From NCBI RefSeq assembly GCF_945859685.1, contig NC_079147.1:15789289-15853288 (forward strand): DNA of 64,000 bases, given 5' to 3'. Source of the stretch: Eupeodes corollae (taxonomy: Eukaryota; Arthropoda; Insecta; Diptera; Syrphidae). The notes beneath the pieces were generated by a model, which ran no database searches, was not told where the DNA came from, and was given only the letters and a program-made list of their open reading frames with translations. Both the position numbers and the translations under genes were made by a program. The stretch's first letter is position 1; every line of letters begins with the position of its first letter. Of this stretch, positions 1 to 12,290 are shown in pieces.

Positions 1-469
1 AATTTATTTATCTATAAAGTTATTTGTCCATATCTACAATGCAGGAATGAAAATAGTATAAACCGTCTAGTTTAGTAGATGATTATTACTTTTATTAATT
101 TAAAATCACATTTTTTAGAACCTTCAAAATCAGTTACATCAGTAATTTTTTTTAAAAACCTACAAGCTTGTTTTACTAGTTCATGAATACCATAATTAGT
201 CAAATAAAATGTCAAATAGAGAAATGATTAACCATTAGTTTTAAATCGCAAGTTTAAAACCAAAAACGTCACATGCAAAAGATACTAAAAAGTAAACTCT
301 TCTAGAATCCTTAAGTCAATTAAATTTCATCGAGCTTTAAATGAGGATAATGGTAGGCACCATTTTATTTATCGAACCGAAGACTTCGTAAACCGTTTCT
401 GAATACTTTCAATTGTATTTGACGCATTTTTGTAATATGTAGTCTAAGCCACACAACGATATTTCAAAA
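1..469. other. AT-rich flank, nothing recognised
   Basis: No coding exon, RNA gene or repeat boundary could be supported here. The right edge runs into a degenerate reverse-transcriptase fragment, and part of this stretch may be further decayed LINE sequence. Confidence 0.5.
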
Positions 470-700
470 ACGGTCTGCATTTTAATCGTACCGTTGTATC
501 ATCTGCAAAGAACAAGCATGATTAATAAAAAAAGAAGGGGGCCAAGATGACTGCCTTGAGGAACTCCTAATTTATGATTTACCAGGACTGATTCTTACAT
601 ATTGAAAAAGATAAGTCAGATAATTCTTTAGCCAGATTTAAGCTTTTCTAACACTTTCAAATGCCTTTGAGAAGTCAGTATAGTCCTGCCGCCTGATTTC
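470..700 (-). mobile_element. LINE-D fragment (jockey-type RT core)
   Basis: Read on the minus strand, 537-566 encodes GVPQGSHLGP, a typical non-LTR reverse transcriptase motif. About 475-508 encodes FADDTTVRLKC, the catalytic FADD box, in another frame, so the copy is frameshifted and dead. The same motif occurs at 12700 (minus) and 47960 (plus). This is a short remnant with no identifiable 5' or 3' end, and the clade is inferred from the motif only. Confidence 0.6.
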
Positions 701-717
701 CTTTTTAAATAGTATTA

Positions 718-2140
718 CTTACTTACTTACTTAAGGTGGCGCTACAGTCCTGTGTGAACTAGGGCCTCACCCAACAAACTTCTTCATCTAGCTCGGTCCC
801 TAGCTAGATGTCTCCAGTTTCGCGCTCCAAGTTGGGTGAGGTCACCTTCCACTTGTGCGCGCAACCTGATCCGCGGTCTTCCTCTACTGCGCTGTCCTGT
901 GGGTGCGGATTCGAAGACTTTCCGGGCCGGAGCATTGGTTTCTATGCGCTCTACGTGACCCAGCCATCTTAGTCGTTGGACTTTTACTCTTCTGGCTAAG
1001 TCTACGTCGCTGTACAGCCCGTACAGTTCGTCGTTCCATCTTCTCCTCCACTCCCCTTCGATGCATACGGGACCGTAGATCCAACTAAGAACTTTTCTCT
1101 CGAAGCGACCCAAGGTGCTTTCATCCGCTTTTGTCATGGTCCATGCTTCTGCACCGTATAGCAGGACTGGGATGATAAGGGTCTTATATAGCAACACTTT
1201 GATCCCTCGCGAGAGGACTTTACCACTCAATTGCTTTCTTAGTCCAAAGAAACAGCGGTTAGCAAGAGTTATTCTGCGTTTGATCTCAGCGCTGGTGTTG
1301 TTTTCTGCGTTTACAGCGGAGCCTAGGTAGACGAAGTCCTTGACTACCTCAAAGTTACGTCTGTCGATTGTGACGTTTCAAACAAAACGTCGGTGTTGTA
1401 TGTCCTTTCTAGACGACAGCATGTACTATGTTTTGCCATCATTAACCTTTAAACCCATTTTTGCAGCTTCTGCCTCAATACTCACAAAAGCCCCATTGAC
1501 ATCACGCTGAGTTCTTCCGATTATGTCAATGTCATCAGCATATGCCAGTAATTGGACAGACTTTTGAAAGATAGTGCCTCTAGTGTTGACGTGTGAGCTT
1601 TGCACTATTCTCTCAAGCACGATGTTAAAAAAATCGCATGACAGCGCATCACCTTGTCTAAAGCCTTTTTTGACATCAAAAGGTTCTGTTAAGTTGTTTC
1701 CAACCTTTATGGAGCAGCGTGAATTCTCCATGGTCATCCTGCACAAACGGATAAGTTTGGCAGGGATGCCAAAACTAGACATGGCTCTATACAGCTCGTC
1801 CCTGTAGATGCTGTCATATACGGCCTTGAAATCGATGAAAAGATGGCGGGTGTCGATTTGGTGTTCTTGAGTTTTTTCCAGGATCTGCCGTAATGTGAAT
1901 ATTTGATCAACTGTGGACTTTCCTGGTCTAAAACCCCACTGATAAGGACCTATCAGGTTGTTGACGATGGGCTTTAGACGTTCACATATTACGGCAGAGA
2001 AGATTTTATAGGTGATGTTAAGTAGACTTATTCCTCTATAGTTGGTGCAGTTTAGAGGGTCTTCTTTTTTCAGGATAGTATTATTAAATAGTATTATTAA
2101 TTTGTAAATAAAGTAAAATAAGATGCTGCTGACTTTACGC
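718..2140 (-). mobile_element. LINE-A copy 1, 5'-truncated RTE-like retrotransposon
   Basis: A minus-strand reverse transcriptase occupies about 2085-1426. It reads NYRGISLLN, then GFRPGKSTVDQIFTLRQ, LFIDFKAVYDS, RQGDALSCDFFN and the catalytic box LAYADDIDII near 1518-1556. After a break the frame resumes at 1230-784 with the family's C-terminal region (AEAWTMTKAD, FERKVLSWIYGP, RLRWLGHVERIE, SRGRPR). This region follows the RT in RTE-like LINEs. The 3' end is a (TAAG)n tail, seen on the plus strand as CTTA repeats at 719-733. The endonuclease is missing, so the copy is 5'-truncated near 2085-2140. The second copy at 18397 has an identical layout. The RTE-like clade is an inference from these motifs. 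Confidence 0.85.
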
Positions 2141-3932
2141 TCGCAAGCCCATGTTGAAAAATTGATATATATATATTTTAGCAAATTCAACAGAAAAATG
2201 GATATTTGAACGAAAAAGACATTTGGAATTTACTTTAGTTCTGCAATAGTCCTATAGTTTTCAATACATCGTTTTTGTCCTGATTTATGTATCGGAGTTA
2301 TGTGTAAACTCTTCCAACAATGAAGAGAAACACTATTTGTTAGTGATAATTAAAATATAGGAAAATGGTTTCGATAGAATTATATTTTTTTTTAATATTG
2401 GGGAAATATTATCAGGAGGCAAATTAAAAATATTTTTTAACAATAAAATATTTAATTGACATATTTATATTATTTGATATAAAATTCGAAAAATCTTCAT
2501 AAGTTGTTAGATTTTACCTGTCTTATACAAATCCAAAAGAAACTATAAACCATTTAGGTTTTCTTAATGCAGTTTCAACATAGAAAAGCTAACAGCTTTT
2601 AAAATAAATGTTCCTCTTGTTACGAATCTGTTGTCTAAACAATTCTTTAAGTTATAAATATTATATAAATAGATACAATTAAAGTGTGGATTTGAAATAA
2701 GCTCTAAAACTCAACTCCAAAACGAAAATTTCAAAAATATGTGAGTGTTAAATTCAAGGTTTGCTCAAAAATTAAAACACTTCTAACATATTAGAATTTA
2801 AGAAACTAAGTGTGATATTAAAAAGATTTAAAATGTATCTTGAAAAGAAAGATTTGTACTTTTCAAAATCATCATACAATTTATTGCTAAGAAGTATTTT
2901 GAGTTGTAGCCTAGCCTTAAAAACTATTTTAATTTGTTTTTAGAATTTCCAAAGGGGCATTTTTTAAAAGCCTAATGTGATAGAAAAAAGGTAAAAGCGA
3001 TATTGAAATTCAGGGCATCTTAATAATTTTAATAGCAACATTTTTTGAATAAATCATTAAATGTTGATTCATCATCTAAAAAAGTGTCTATAAAAAGTAA
3101 CTGCCACACTCATCAAGACGTGTGTATTTCCCAAAATTCAAAATTTGATTTTTTCTTGCATTTTAAACTTTTGTTTTTGAAATTTCCCAGATTTTTAACC
3201 AAAATCTCTTAAATCGTTCTCGATACTTCACAAAACAAAACAAAAAAAGATTTTTATACATAATTCGCTAATTGCAAATGAAATAGACAATAATCATTTA
3301 CCACAATTTAGTAACTAAGCTAATTTTAGCTAATTTAGTGCATTATGACAGAGAATATCATTTATTTAATTAAGTGTAATTTATAATTAACTAATACAAT
3401 GTACTTATTGCTATCATATCAAAAACTACATCTTTACAAAAACACAACATTTGTCAGTATGACATAAAAAATAACCCTCTACAAAACGAAGTTTTAACCT
3501 TTCAAAAATTATTTTAATAACACTGAAATAAAATTTTGAAAAAATAAACGAAGAACAAATATTTAATAACAAATCATCACCCACTATAAAGGCCAACAGA
3601 GCAAGCTTATCTTGTTATCCTTCTTGTAACGAAAATTCAACAACAACCACCCCCATTATCATATTCAACATGTGTTTCTGCAACCAGCAAAGTAGGTATA
3701 TCCGCACCGCATCAAGAGACCACTTAACCTAACCAGTCAAGGCATCCATCGAATCTTCTCTCAGCGTCTCACCGTCACCACACCACCACCACCAATCTTG
3801 TTATCAGACCGAGTAGCGTGGCGTGGGTGAGTACTCGTCCTCCTACTCCTGATGCCTACTCCTTGCAAAACACCAAAATATTAAGGCACAGAGTGTAATA
3901 ACTTTCTCCAACAGGCAAAGGCAAAAGCTCTC
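2141..3932. other. upstream intergenic DNA of the CCHa2 gene
   Basis: Mostly AT-rich sequence without coding potential. From about 3580 the base composition becomes clearly richer in G and C, with a CAC-repeat stretch near 3779-3796, as expected of promoter-proximal DNA. No further gene could be supported. Confidence 0.5.
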
Positions 3933-3996
3933 GATTCTGATTGGCCAGAATCTGACGAGTTAAGTGTATCTATGGGGCACTCGGGTTCATATAAAA
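3933..3996 (+). promoter_or_regulatory. TATA-type core promoter with upstream inverted CCAAT palindrome
   Basis: A TATAAAA box lies at 3990-3996, placing a start site near 4020. About 45 bases upstream, 3933-3952 is an inverted repeat with 7-bp arms (GATTCTG and CAGAATC) around ATTGGC, which holds an inverted CCAAT element. Candidate initiator-like TCA trinucleotides lie near 4011, 4025 and 4032. The element was chosen as the gene's promoter because it immediately precedes an ATG-free block ending in a consensus splice donor. The start site itself is inferred. Confidence 0.6.
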
Positions 3997-4019
3997 TACT
4001 AACCGCATTCTCAATTCTT

Positions 4020-4495
4020 CCCATTCAAACTTCACATCCCGTAGCTTACACAAGCCGAGTTGTACTCATTCGAAAGACTTTAAGACTTTCCTGAGTCCTG
4101 AGTTGCCTAAACGAGCTTGATATCAATCATATAAATAACGGTTTTTCTATTTCCTACACCAAGGACGCACTTAAATCTTGTCCTGTTTCACACACGAAAA
4201 AAAGGAAGAAAAATCCAAAAATCGTGTTCGGTGATCGGAGAAAATAAATTTTTATATTTTTCATCCTTTCCTCATACTCGTACGTATCTCCCCTGCGCTG
4301 CGCTGCCAGGACGATTATTTTCAAATTAAAAATAAATATTTTTGTGCAACAAGTGTGTGGTTCAAGTTCGATTTTGAGTTTCGTATCCGATATCCGATTT
4401 ATACGAGAAGAGTGAGTGTCCATAACTCGATTTTTGTCGAAACTAAAAAGAAACAGACTCAAAAAAGGACACGAAGGGAAAACATATAAACCAAG
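4020..4495 (+). other. CCHa2: 5' untranslated leader exon (exon 1) of CCHa2
   Basis: The block begins about 30 bases after the TATA box and ends at 4495 with CCAAG followed by the consensus donor GTAAGT. It contains no ATG on the plus strand: the nearest ones are at about 3971 and 4530, outside the exon. At this base composition several would be expected by chance, so the absence fits selection on a leader. Joining to the acceptor at 37447-37448 adds only 11 untranslated bases before the start codon. The link to the coding exons across 33 kb is inferred, and another gene's first exon is the main alternative. Confidence 0.6.
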
Positions 4496-6394
4496 GTAAG
4501 TGTGTTCAAAAAAAAAAGGACGACAAAATATGAAATTCCTGGCTGATATTGTAGTATATTGAAGAATGTAGTAGCTCGTGGATTCACTTCCTTGAGGATA
4601 TTTTCTTAAGTATCCAATCAATTCAATTATCCTTTTTATTTTGTTGTTGCTTTTGGGTTGGTTATGGTATTTTATCAATTACAATGCGGTGCTTCTTGGG
4701 GTTGTATTGGGATGGGGATGGTGGATGATATGATGTATAGTGCATTCAGTGTCGCTGCACTTACTTACAACGTTTACGTTTCTTAAGAGGGATTCAGAAC
4801 ATTAATCGAAGTCAGAGTATGTTTATGATGATGTTATACTGCTTGGAGTGTTTTCGTTTTTACATTGTGTTTTAATAGTCTTACAAGAGATGGTATGGTG
4901 GATAAAAACAGATTCGATTTAATCTTATGATTACAAAAACTTTCAAAACCATTATGTTGACTTGCAAGATGTTATACGTATTATAGAACCAGCCCTTCCA
5001 CTGACTTACCACCATAACGAAAGTTAGTTTTTCAAAAAATCAAAAATTAACGGCTTGGTTTTAGAAAATATTAACAATGAAGTTTCAACTTAACTTAACC
5101 AACTAAGCGCTTAAAAAATTGTTAGCGAAATATACAAATTTTATAAGCGCTAGAAGTTTGATTTGAATTTTATTTTGTATACTGATATAATAGAACTAAA
5201 ACTTTGTTTTATTTAACCGAGTTAAAATTATTTTAAAAATTTGTTGAAACTCAAAACAACTATTCATTTCAAGATCTTCATGAATAAAAGCTAAGCAGTT
5301 CTAGATGATATTTAAACTTGAAAAATACTACAATTATATGCAATTTTCAAATCTTTTTAGAATTTGTAATAATTTTTCAAAAATTAATAAAAGAGTATAA
5401 TAAATATATTGCCCTCTAAGATGATCCAAAAATTCTCTAACCACAATTTTTATTATGAAATAAGGAAGCAGGTTTGATTCTGCATAAAGGATAAGGACCT
5501 ATTAACTTCTTCCATGAATTACATATTGTATGCTGAAATGGTTGGAGTTTTAAGACCAGTGAATTCTTTCCTTATGGCATGTTTTTCTTGTTTAACCCTT
5601 TCAATAAGCTTTTACATTTGGGTATCGAGAATAACAATTTTATAGAAGTTCAAATTTTGACGAACCAAAATAAACAAAATTAATTCCACTAATAATTTTT
5701 TAAATTTGACTTCTTCAAACATTTGTTGAAAATATTGCCTTAATTATGAAAAAAACGATGAAGAATTGTGTGTTCCCAAAAGCAAATTTGCAAAGAAATT
5801 TCAGTTTTCGTGGTAATGGAATTATATTGACGTTTAAAGATTGACGTAATGATTTCGTGTAGCTTCCTTCTTCCAACATTATTATTCATGGGGTGAACGA
5901 CGTTTACAAAAAGAAAACCTAAGAATGACACAAGTTCAAAATGTATGTCTGTTAATTGAATAATTTTGATTTATTTGCTAAATATGTATCTTTGGATTAT
6001 TACAAAGAAAGGAAGATACCGGCTCGAACTGCGACACCTTTTTGCATCATTGGGTAATAGCATTTAATTTCTGTTATTATAAAAGTTTCGTCTTTTAAAT
6101 GGGAATTTTATTCTTAAAAGATCTGATTATTTCTGTACATTAAGACTCTATTCTTAAAAGTTTTAGCACATAAAAATCATAAATTACATTCCTAGGTTTT
6201 AACTTAAATATCAATTTTCCCAAATTAATAAAATGATAATAACAACATTTTATGTAAGACAACAAAATTCAAACTCAATACCTTTGTTTGTTCCCATAAT
6301 ACTTGAGTCGAAAACCATTTCATATCAGTCTTTTGTTTTTCTTTTTCTAAAACAAATAACTAAAATTCACCAACAACGGAACAAGACATTAGTC

Positions 6395-6968
6395 ACCCCT
6401 TTTGATTTGGCTGTAATAAACAAAGCCTTCATTCGTCTAAAGCTTGAATATAATTCGCATATCTGGGCAGGTGCTCCTAAAACAAATTTAAATCTTTTGG
6501 ATAGAGTACAAAAAGGGCTTTAAAAATAATAGGCAATAGAACTATAATCGAAACATTTACATCGCTAGGACGCCGCCGCAATTTTTTATGCCTTTCGTTG
6601 TTTTATCGATATTTTTACAAACCAGTAAATTTTACAAACCAGTTGTATTCCACCCCTTTAACAGTTCAGCTGTAATACTCGTACTTCTAGGAATGCTCAT
6701 CAGTTTACCCTTGAGCTCAATTTCGGGCGTACTGTCAAGTATAGAGATTCTTTCTTAAATCGCACATCGAGAATGTGGAATGCTTTAGCCAACTCTGTTT
6801 TTCCCTCCCATTTTGATGTTCAGAACTTTAAGACCAATGTGCACCGGTATCTCCTTTTTAATCCTTCCCTATTTTCCTAATGCTCGCACTGTGTTTAAAT
6901 ATAAACATATTAAGGGTACTAATAACCCCTTGAGTGCCTGCAAATTATAAAAAAAAAAAAAAAAAAAA
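6395..6968 (+). mobile_element. LINE-B copy 1, 3' end with poly(A) tail
   Basis: The translated segment around 6400-6520 matches the C-terminal part of the LINE-B copy at 13610-15805 (LEYNSHIWAGAPKTNLNLLDR, then the region after it). The nucleotide match continues through the 3' untranslated part, including GCTCGCACTGTGTTTAAATA. It ends in an A run at about 6949-6968. The copy is strongly 5'-truncated and has stop codons. Confidence 0.75.
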
Positions 6969-7404
6969 TAGCCTAAAGCTAATATCTCAAAGTTTTGAAA
7001 ATATATCGAAAATCAATTTTTACCAACTTTTATTAATTTTTTTGTGTAGGTTTTTATATTTTGTACAAATTTTACCGAAAGTTAAAAGCAATATTGCTTA
7101 TAAGTTTAAATTGGTTGAAAGCTATAATCTTAAAACTTTGAAAAGATTTTTTTGACAAAAATCAATTTTTACCAACTTTGAGTAATGTTTTTTTTTAAAT
7201 TTGTAATTTAATAAAAAAACTGTCAATTTGTTTTTTTTTTAAACATTTTTCCAGATGTTAAAAACATTTCCGTTGCACAAAATTATTTTGGAGATGAAAT
7301 CATTTTTAATTCGTAAAATATCCGAAGTGACAATTATTTCATTGAGTTTTTCAATTTAAAAAAAAATCGTTCAAATTTTGTTCAAAATTAAAGTAGTTTG
7401 GTAT
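6969..7404 (+). repeat. partial copy of the tandem-repeat (HINE-like) family
   Basis: The sequence matches the 3' half of the family seen fully at 48542-49930. It has the unit phrase ATCAATTTTTACCAACTTT (near 7010 and 7165) and a later block with GGAGATGAAATCAT and TTTGGTATCACAT. It begins exactly after the poly(A) tail of the LINE-B copy. The 5' start and the 3' hairpin are absent. Confidence 0.65.
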
Positions 7405-7636
7405 CACATCACAATTTAAATAGTTTTGATTAGTTATTAAATAATTATAAATATTATAATTATAAAAATTATATAAGGCAATGGGACACCTTTTTTACCA
7501 TCGGAATTTTACTCATTAAAGCTTTTGATTACTACTTTAAGTAAAACTCTGTGTTTTTTTGGGGCATTGCACTCAAAACTTCTAAATAATATTTTTTTTT
7601 GGCTTGTTCCAGTTGATTTTGCCACGACAAGAAATT

Positions 7637-7694
7637 ACACGGCCACCGTCTTATTAAGACCACATATTGGCACCGTCTTTTTAAGACCACATAT
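7637..7694 (+). repeat. short tandem duplication, period about 29 bp
   Basis: Two adjacent copies share CACCGTCTT and TTAAGACCACATATT, with one small indel between them. It looks like a simple local duplication, and no function is suggested. Confidence 0.6.
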
Positions 7695-8089
7695 TCTCCA
7701 AGTCGTATTCTTCAATAGCAAGTAAGGAAAAGACTGTTATCATTTGATTTTAACAATTTGTAATTAATGTAAGACTTTCAACTGAAAAAAAAAATTGTTT
7801 AACAACTTAGTTTGACAGATGTCGAAAGCCAGCATATTTTTGTTTGTTTTCATAATACTTTATTTAAAACCATTACCAATTTACCCGCATTTTTTAAAAG
7901 TTTTTATTTCTTAGAAAAAAAGTCGATTGAGTTTTTTAAGAACATAATATTAAGTTCACCACAAAATTTTGTATAGAATGAAATAGTTTTAAAGTCAAAA
8001 CCTTCGTTTATAATTCGAAATTTTCAATTGTATTTTACTTACTAAATTTTGGAAACAATAGCACAAAATTTAAACAACCTAATATTAAG

Positions 8090-8450
8090 CGTTTATTAAT
8101 TTACTAGTTAGCAACTTTAAACTTTTCTTACCCTTTTGCTAACTAGTAAATTGCTTATTGACTTTAATTAAAGAACGAGTATCCAAACATGTCTTAAAAG
8201 TAACAATTCGTAAAAGTAGTAGAAATACGCAAATACGCTTAAACGGACCTATTATTTGGAATTTTCAACTGTTGCCTGGACCATTCCATCCACTGCTCTT
8301 ATAAGAATTGCTAAACGTTAAAGTAGTCATTCCTTGATTTTAACTTTAGCAAATTGTTAAAAGATAATAAGATGTTAAAATTGTTTAAATCATCCTTTAA
8401 GCCTAGTAAATTGCTTAAAATGACTTTTACATTTTACTTAATTGTTTAAC
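8090..8450 (+). repeat. dispersed repeat X, copy 1, with internal hairpin
   Basis: A perfect 17-bp inverted repeat (AATTTACTAGTTAGCAA at 8098-8114 and its complement at 8136-8152) sits at the left end. The rest, including CAAACATGTCTTAAAAGT and AAATACGCTTAAA, recurs in inverted orientation at 15860-16420. There it is split by a SINE. No protein is encoded; a MITE or another non-autonomous element is likely. Confidence 0.55.
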
Positions 8451-8609
8451 AATATCTTAAATTGTTTCGAAAATATTCGAATCGAAAATAAATGTTTATC
8501 CAACTTTAAGTTGTATTTTTTTTGTTCGCAGAATATTCGAAAGGACAAATATGTTTTTTTTTCAGTTTTTTTATTTATGAAATATAACCGCTTGTTGGTG
8601 TCAACCTAA

Positions 8610-9062
8610 TTTTTGAGGTGCCAATTATAGCTATGTTTGGTTTTCATCATTGAAAACAAACTTTGATATTTTTAAGACAAGTCGTTTATAGCTATCATTA
8701 AACATTTCTGTCATTGAAACAAATTTCCTGGTTGAAATCCAGCGAAAAAGTTTTGCTGACAGAAATCTTTCATTGAAATTGAGTGAAATTGAAACACAAA
8801 TCATTGGAACGATTCGTTCCATTTTTGGACATAAAAGAAGCTGTTCTGGAAAATTAATTTCAGACCGGAAAATAGAAAAACACATTTTTAGCCAAAAATA
8901 AATGCGCTATTTAATGTTTTTTCCCAAAAAAAAAATCTTTGTGTGATTTTCGATCGATCAGTATATAATTTTCATTTCTAATCAAAGGGAAAGACCGTCA
9001 AATATTGATTCAAACATTTTTACTGATCGATTTCAATGATAGCTATAACTGGAGCCTAAAAA
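8610..9062. mobile_element. MITE-like element with imperfect terminal inverted repeats
   Basis: The left end (TTTTTGAGGTGCCAATTATA, 8610-8629) and the complement of the right end (TTTTTAGGCTCCAGTTATA, about 9044-9062) match over most positions, continuing into GCTAT. Both sides are flanked by TAA (8607-8609 and 9063-9065), which could be a 3-bp target duplication. The interior of about 450 bp is AT-rich, with a nested ATCGATCAGTA inverted pair, and encodes nothing recognisable. Confidence 0.45.
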
Positions 9063-9759
9063 TAAATGTCCTTTCTGCATCTTTTGATATCTCTTACGGT
9101 TCTTGTAATTAATATTATCTGATAAATATTAAAATACCCGATTTGATTTCACCTTGAGATGTAAAATGCTTAAATAATCTCAATTATATGAATATAATTT
9201 TAAACAAGTGTTCAAAGACTTCTTTCACTTAAGAATCATGCTTCATTTAAATGACATTTAACTAATTATTTCCAAAAATTGAAAAACGAAAACTGTACAA
9301 CTGTATAGGCTTACTATCCCGATTATTGTCATAAATAATTAAACTTTGAGAAAATAAGAACATCGTGTTATGTTTCTTCATATTTTAAAGTTCATGTCAT
9401 ATTTCATTTCAAACGTTTTTCAAGATCTTTTCCTTACATTAAAGCAATTTAAAAATGCATTTTTTAACATTTCAAAAAATGAATAAAAATAACTTTTTGT
9501 GTGTTAAAACTTCAAAACTCGAATGCATTAACAAAGCCTACGAGACTGTTGAGAGATTCTTTAAATTTAGTTCCAAAATATAAAGTCTCGTTTTGGATGT
9601 CTTTTAGATAAATAGTATTTTCTCGTTGAGTATTATGCATATTTTAGCAAACCTAAATCTTTTCGGTATTATTCCCAACAAAACTTCTATTTATTTAACT
9701 CATCAATTCCTCAAGATGTGGAATGCACCCAATCCAATCACTGATTTCTTTCAAATACT

Positions 9760-9792
9760 AAATATATATATATAAATATATATCTATATGAA
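9760..9792. repeat. AT dinucleotide-rich microsatellite
   Basis: The stretch is almost entirely alternating A and T (TATATATATA runs with interruptions). It is simple sequence. Confidence 0.7.
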
Positions 9793-10938
9793 GTGAAGTT
9801 ACAGGGTTAATGTTCAAGTTGCCTTTGTTAAACAACTGACAAAAGTTTTATCCGTAAATATTTAATTTTACTTATGTGTGTACTTGTTTGCCACAGGTTT
9901 CAAAGAATAAATAAGTAACATCACAAGATTTCATGAATTATTTTGACTTTATCACCTTCATTATGTTATTCTTTATTATATGTATATGTACATATATTGA
10001 GTCCAAACATTTTACAGATTAAATCACGAAGTTCCCACAAAACTTCGTTTAAGACAACATTATATTAGCACTAGTCACTCATGCAAGTAATTAAATAACC
10101 TAAAAAATAACAATATTTAATAATGTATCTATATTGAGAGCACTTAATGGAAATAATTATAATAGTTCTTATGAGCAGTAGGTATATGACTTCTTAGAGA
10201 TAATTTTATGGTATAATTTTTATTTTAAATAATAACCAAGTTTGTTATGATAGAAGAGTCCTAGTACTTAAATTAGATATTCTCGAATTTATATTCCAAA
10301 ATGTATTTTTGAGTAGAAAAAAATTAAAAAACATAACTTTTTCATAACATAATTACGCTAAATCCTTACGAATTTAATGCATTATGTGATAATTTCTTTC
10401 TTTATGCTTAAAGAAATATTTTAACTTTTGTAGTAAAACGTAATACATAATTTTAAGCATCTATATGTTTATTCATCTAATAAAAGAACATTCTAAGATA
10501 AGATATGAACACACATCCCTAGGCTAACATAAAATCCTTCATGGTTTTGTTGACTTTTTAAATGTTTTTTTTTTCTTGTTACACACAATAAAAAGTTAAC
10601 TTCTGTTTATAAATACTTTTGACCTTCTCATTTTATATTTTTTTTGCCAAATATTGATTTGATTATACTTAATGGATTGTTATGTTAATTATTGGATTAA
10701 TTTTATTTAGACAACAGTTGCAGCACTAAATCCTTTTAATGAAATTAAAAAGCTTAAAGCTAATAGATCTGATCTTAAAAATTAAAGTAATGCAATATTT
10801 AATTATCAAGTAATAACAAACTATATTGAATTCCCTTAAAAATCAACAAATCGGTTCAAAGAGGCATTTTGTGCCATGGAAGGCTCTTGACAGAACATAA
10901 ATTGGTATAATTAAAAGCAAAGATGGACTATGTACATA

Positions 10939-12290
10939 CACTGCCGGTCAATACAATAGGTTCACACCATTTCCAATAACGAGGAGCTATTTTTTCTTCA
11001 AAAAAGCAATTGATTGAATATTTTTGTCGGTGAATTTTCAAAGCATGTATATCTACTTACCTATTTATAAGAAAGAGTTAAATCGAAAACAATAATTACG
11101 TTGAAATTAAACGTTTCCTGCAATGTATTCAAATAAATTGCCATTCTGATCGGTCAATAGAATAGGTTGACCTGTATTCATTGGGAAAATATAGATAAAA
11201 TGAAAAATTCTATTTGGCATTAAATAATACATACATATTTTAAAAACAATTTATAAACATTTTGTCCAAGCTTGTTTTATTGCTGTTGTTATTGATTTTG
11301 CGTCTTCAAATTGTTGCCCAGACTTGTAGACTTCACGGACGAGTAGGGAGGCCATTCCAATAATCCAACATTTTGCTGGTTTATCCTGCTGAAAAGTTCA
11401 TTAAATGGATCCAAACATTTCATTGAATTTCGGAAAAGCCCTTTCCAGAATGCTATTGTATGAATTTGCCGTCATTCGTGATGATGGAAATTAAAGCTCA
11501 ATAGTTCTAAAATACGATATTGCACCCCAAAACATAACACCACCTTCACGGCTATAATGTCACAGCAAAAATAATTTTTCTTTTCGTAGATCATGGTAAT
11601 AATAATTAAACCCGTCCGGGCCACCGAGATTATTTTTTTTAATCCGTGAAAACGACAAACTGACACTACTTTTTCCATTATATGTGGCGCCTGCTTTTCC
11701 TTTCTTTGTGGGTTATGTGGAGGCTTCTTTTTCAGTTTCATTTGCTTGATGTTTGGGGCACTCCCAGTCACTCATTAACATTGGAAATGCTTGCTGTTGT
11801 TCCAGATGATGTTTTATTTGAGGAGCTGACTGACAATATTTTTTAAAAAATTGCTAACAACATTTTGCGATCTTCCAATTTATTTCCAATTAAAAGCGCA
11901 CTTTAAACTGTTTTCTATGTGCAGATTGATTTAATTTTTTTCTTCCAAATAAAGGCTCTGTGCTCGTCCCATTTTTTTTTAAATTGTATTTTGAATAATT
12001 TTACTTCACTTTGTAAAAATTTCAGGCACTGATCTTTACAAACTCTGATCCAGAACTAACTTTAAAGCAGATAAACCTATTCTATTGACCGATGGGAAAT
12101 GCTCTTTTTTAATTCCATTTCATAATGTACCGTTTAAACATTTTTCTTTGTCTCTTCCTTGTATATAGATGATTATTAATAAGACATGATTTCAGAATAC
12201 AAAAGAAAAAAGCGTTTTGCAAAGCTTTATTCTAAAGCAAAACGCCTTTTATCTTGAAAACCTGCGAACCTATTCTATTGGCCTGCAGTG
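10939..12290 (-). mobile_element. Tc1-like DNA transposon, full length but decayed
   Basis: Terminal inverted repeats begin CACTGC at 10939 and end GCAGTG at 12290, and each is flanked by TA (10937-10938 and 12291-12292), the Tc1/mariner target. A second inverted pair inside the ends carries GGTCAATAGAATAGGTT (11151-11167) and its counterpart AACCTATTCTATTGACC (12074-12090). Minus-strand frames between about 11771 and 11472 carry Tc1 transposase remnants such as DLRKEK and an IIAVKVVLCFG segment standing where the family has GGVMVWGAIS. Frameshifts and stops make it inactive. The size of 1.35 kb is normal for the group. Confidence 0.8.

Noticed and set aside
4154..4678. 174-codon minus-strand open frame
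   Set aside because: It lies antisense to the leader exon and the start of intron 1, is low-complexity (poly-Phe/Lys tracts from AT-rich DNA) and matches no family I recognise.
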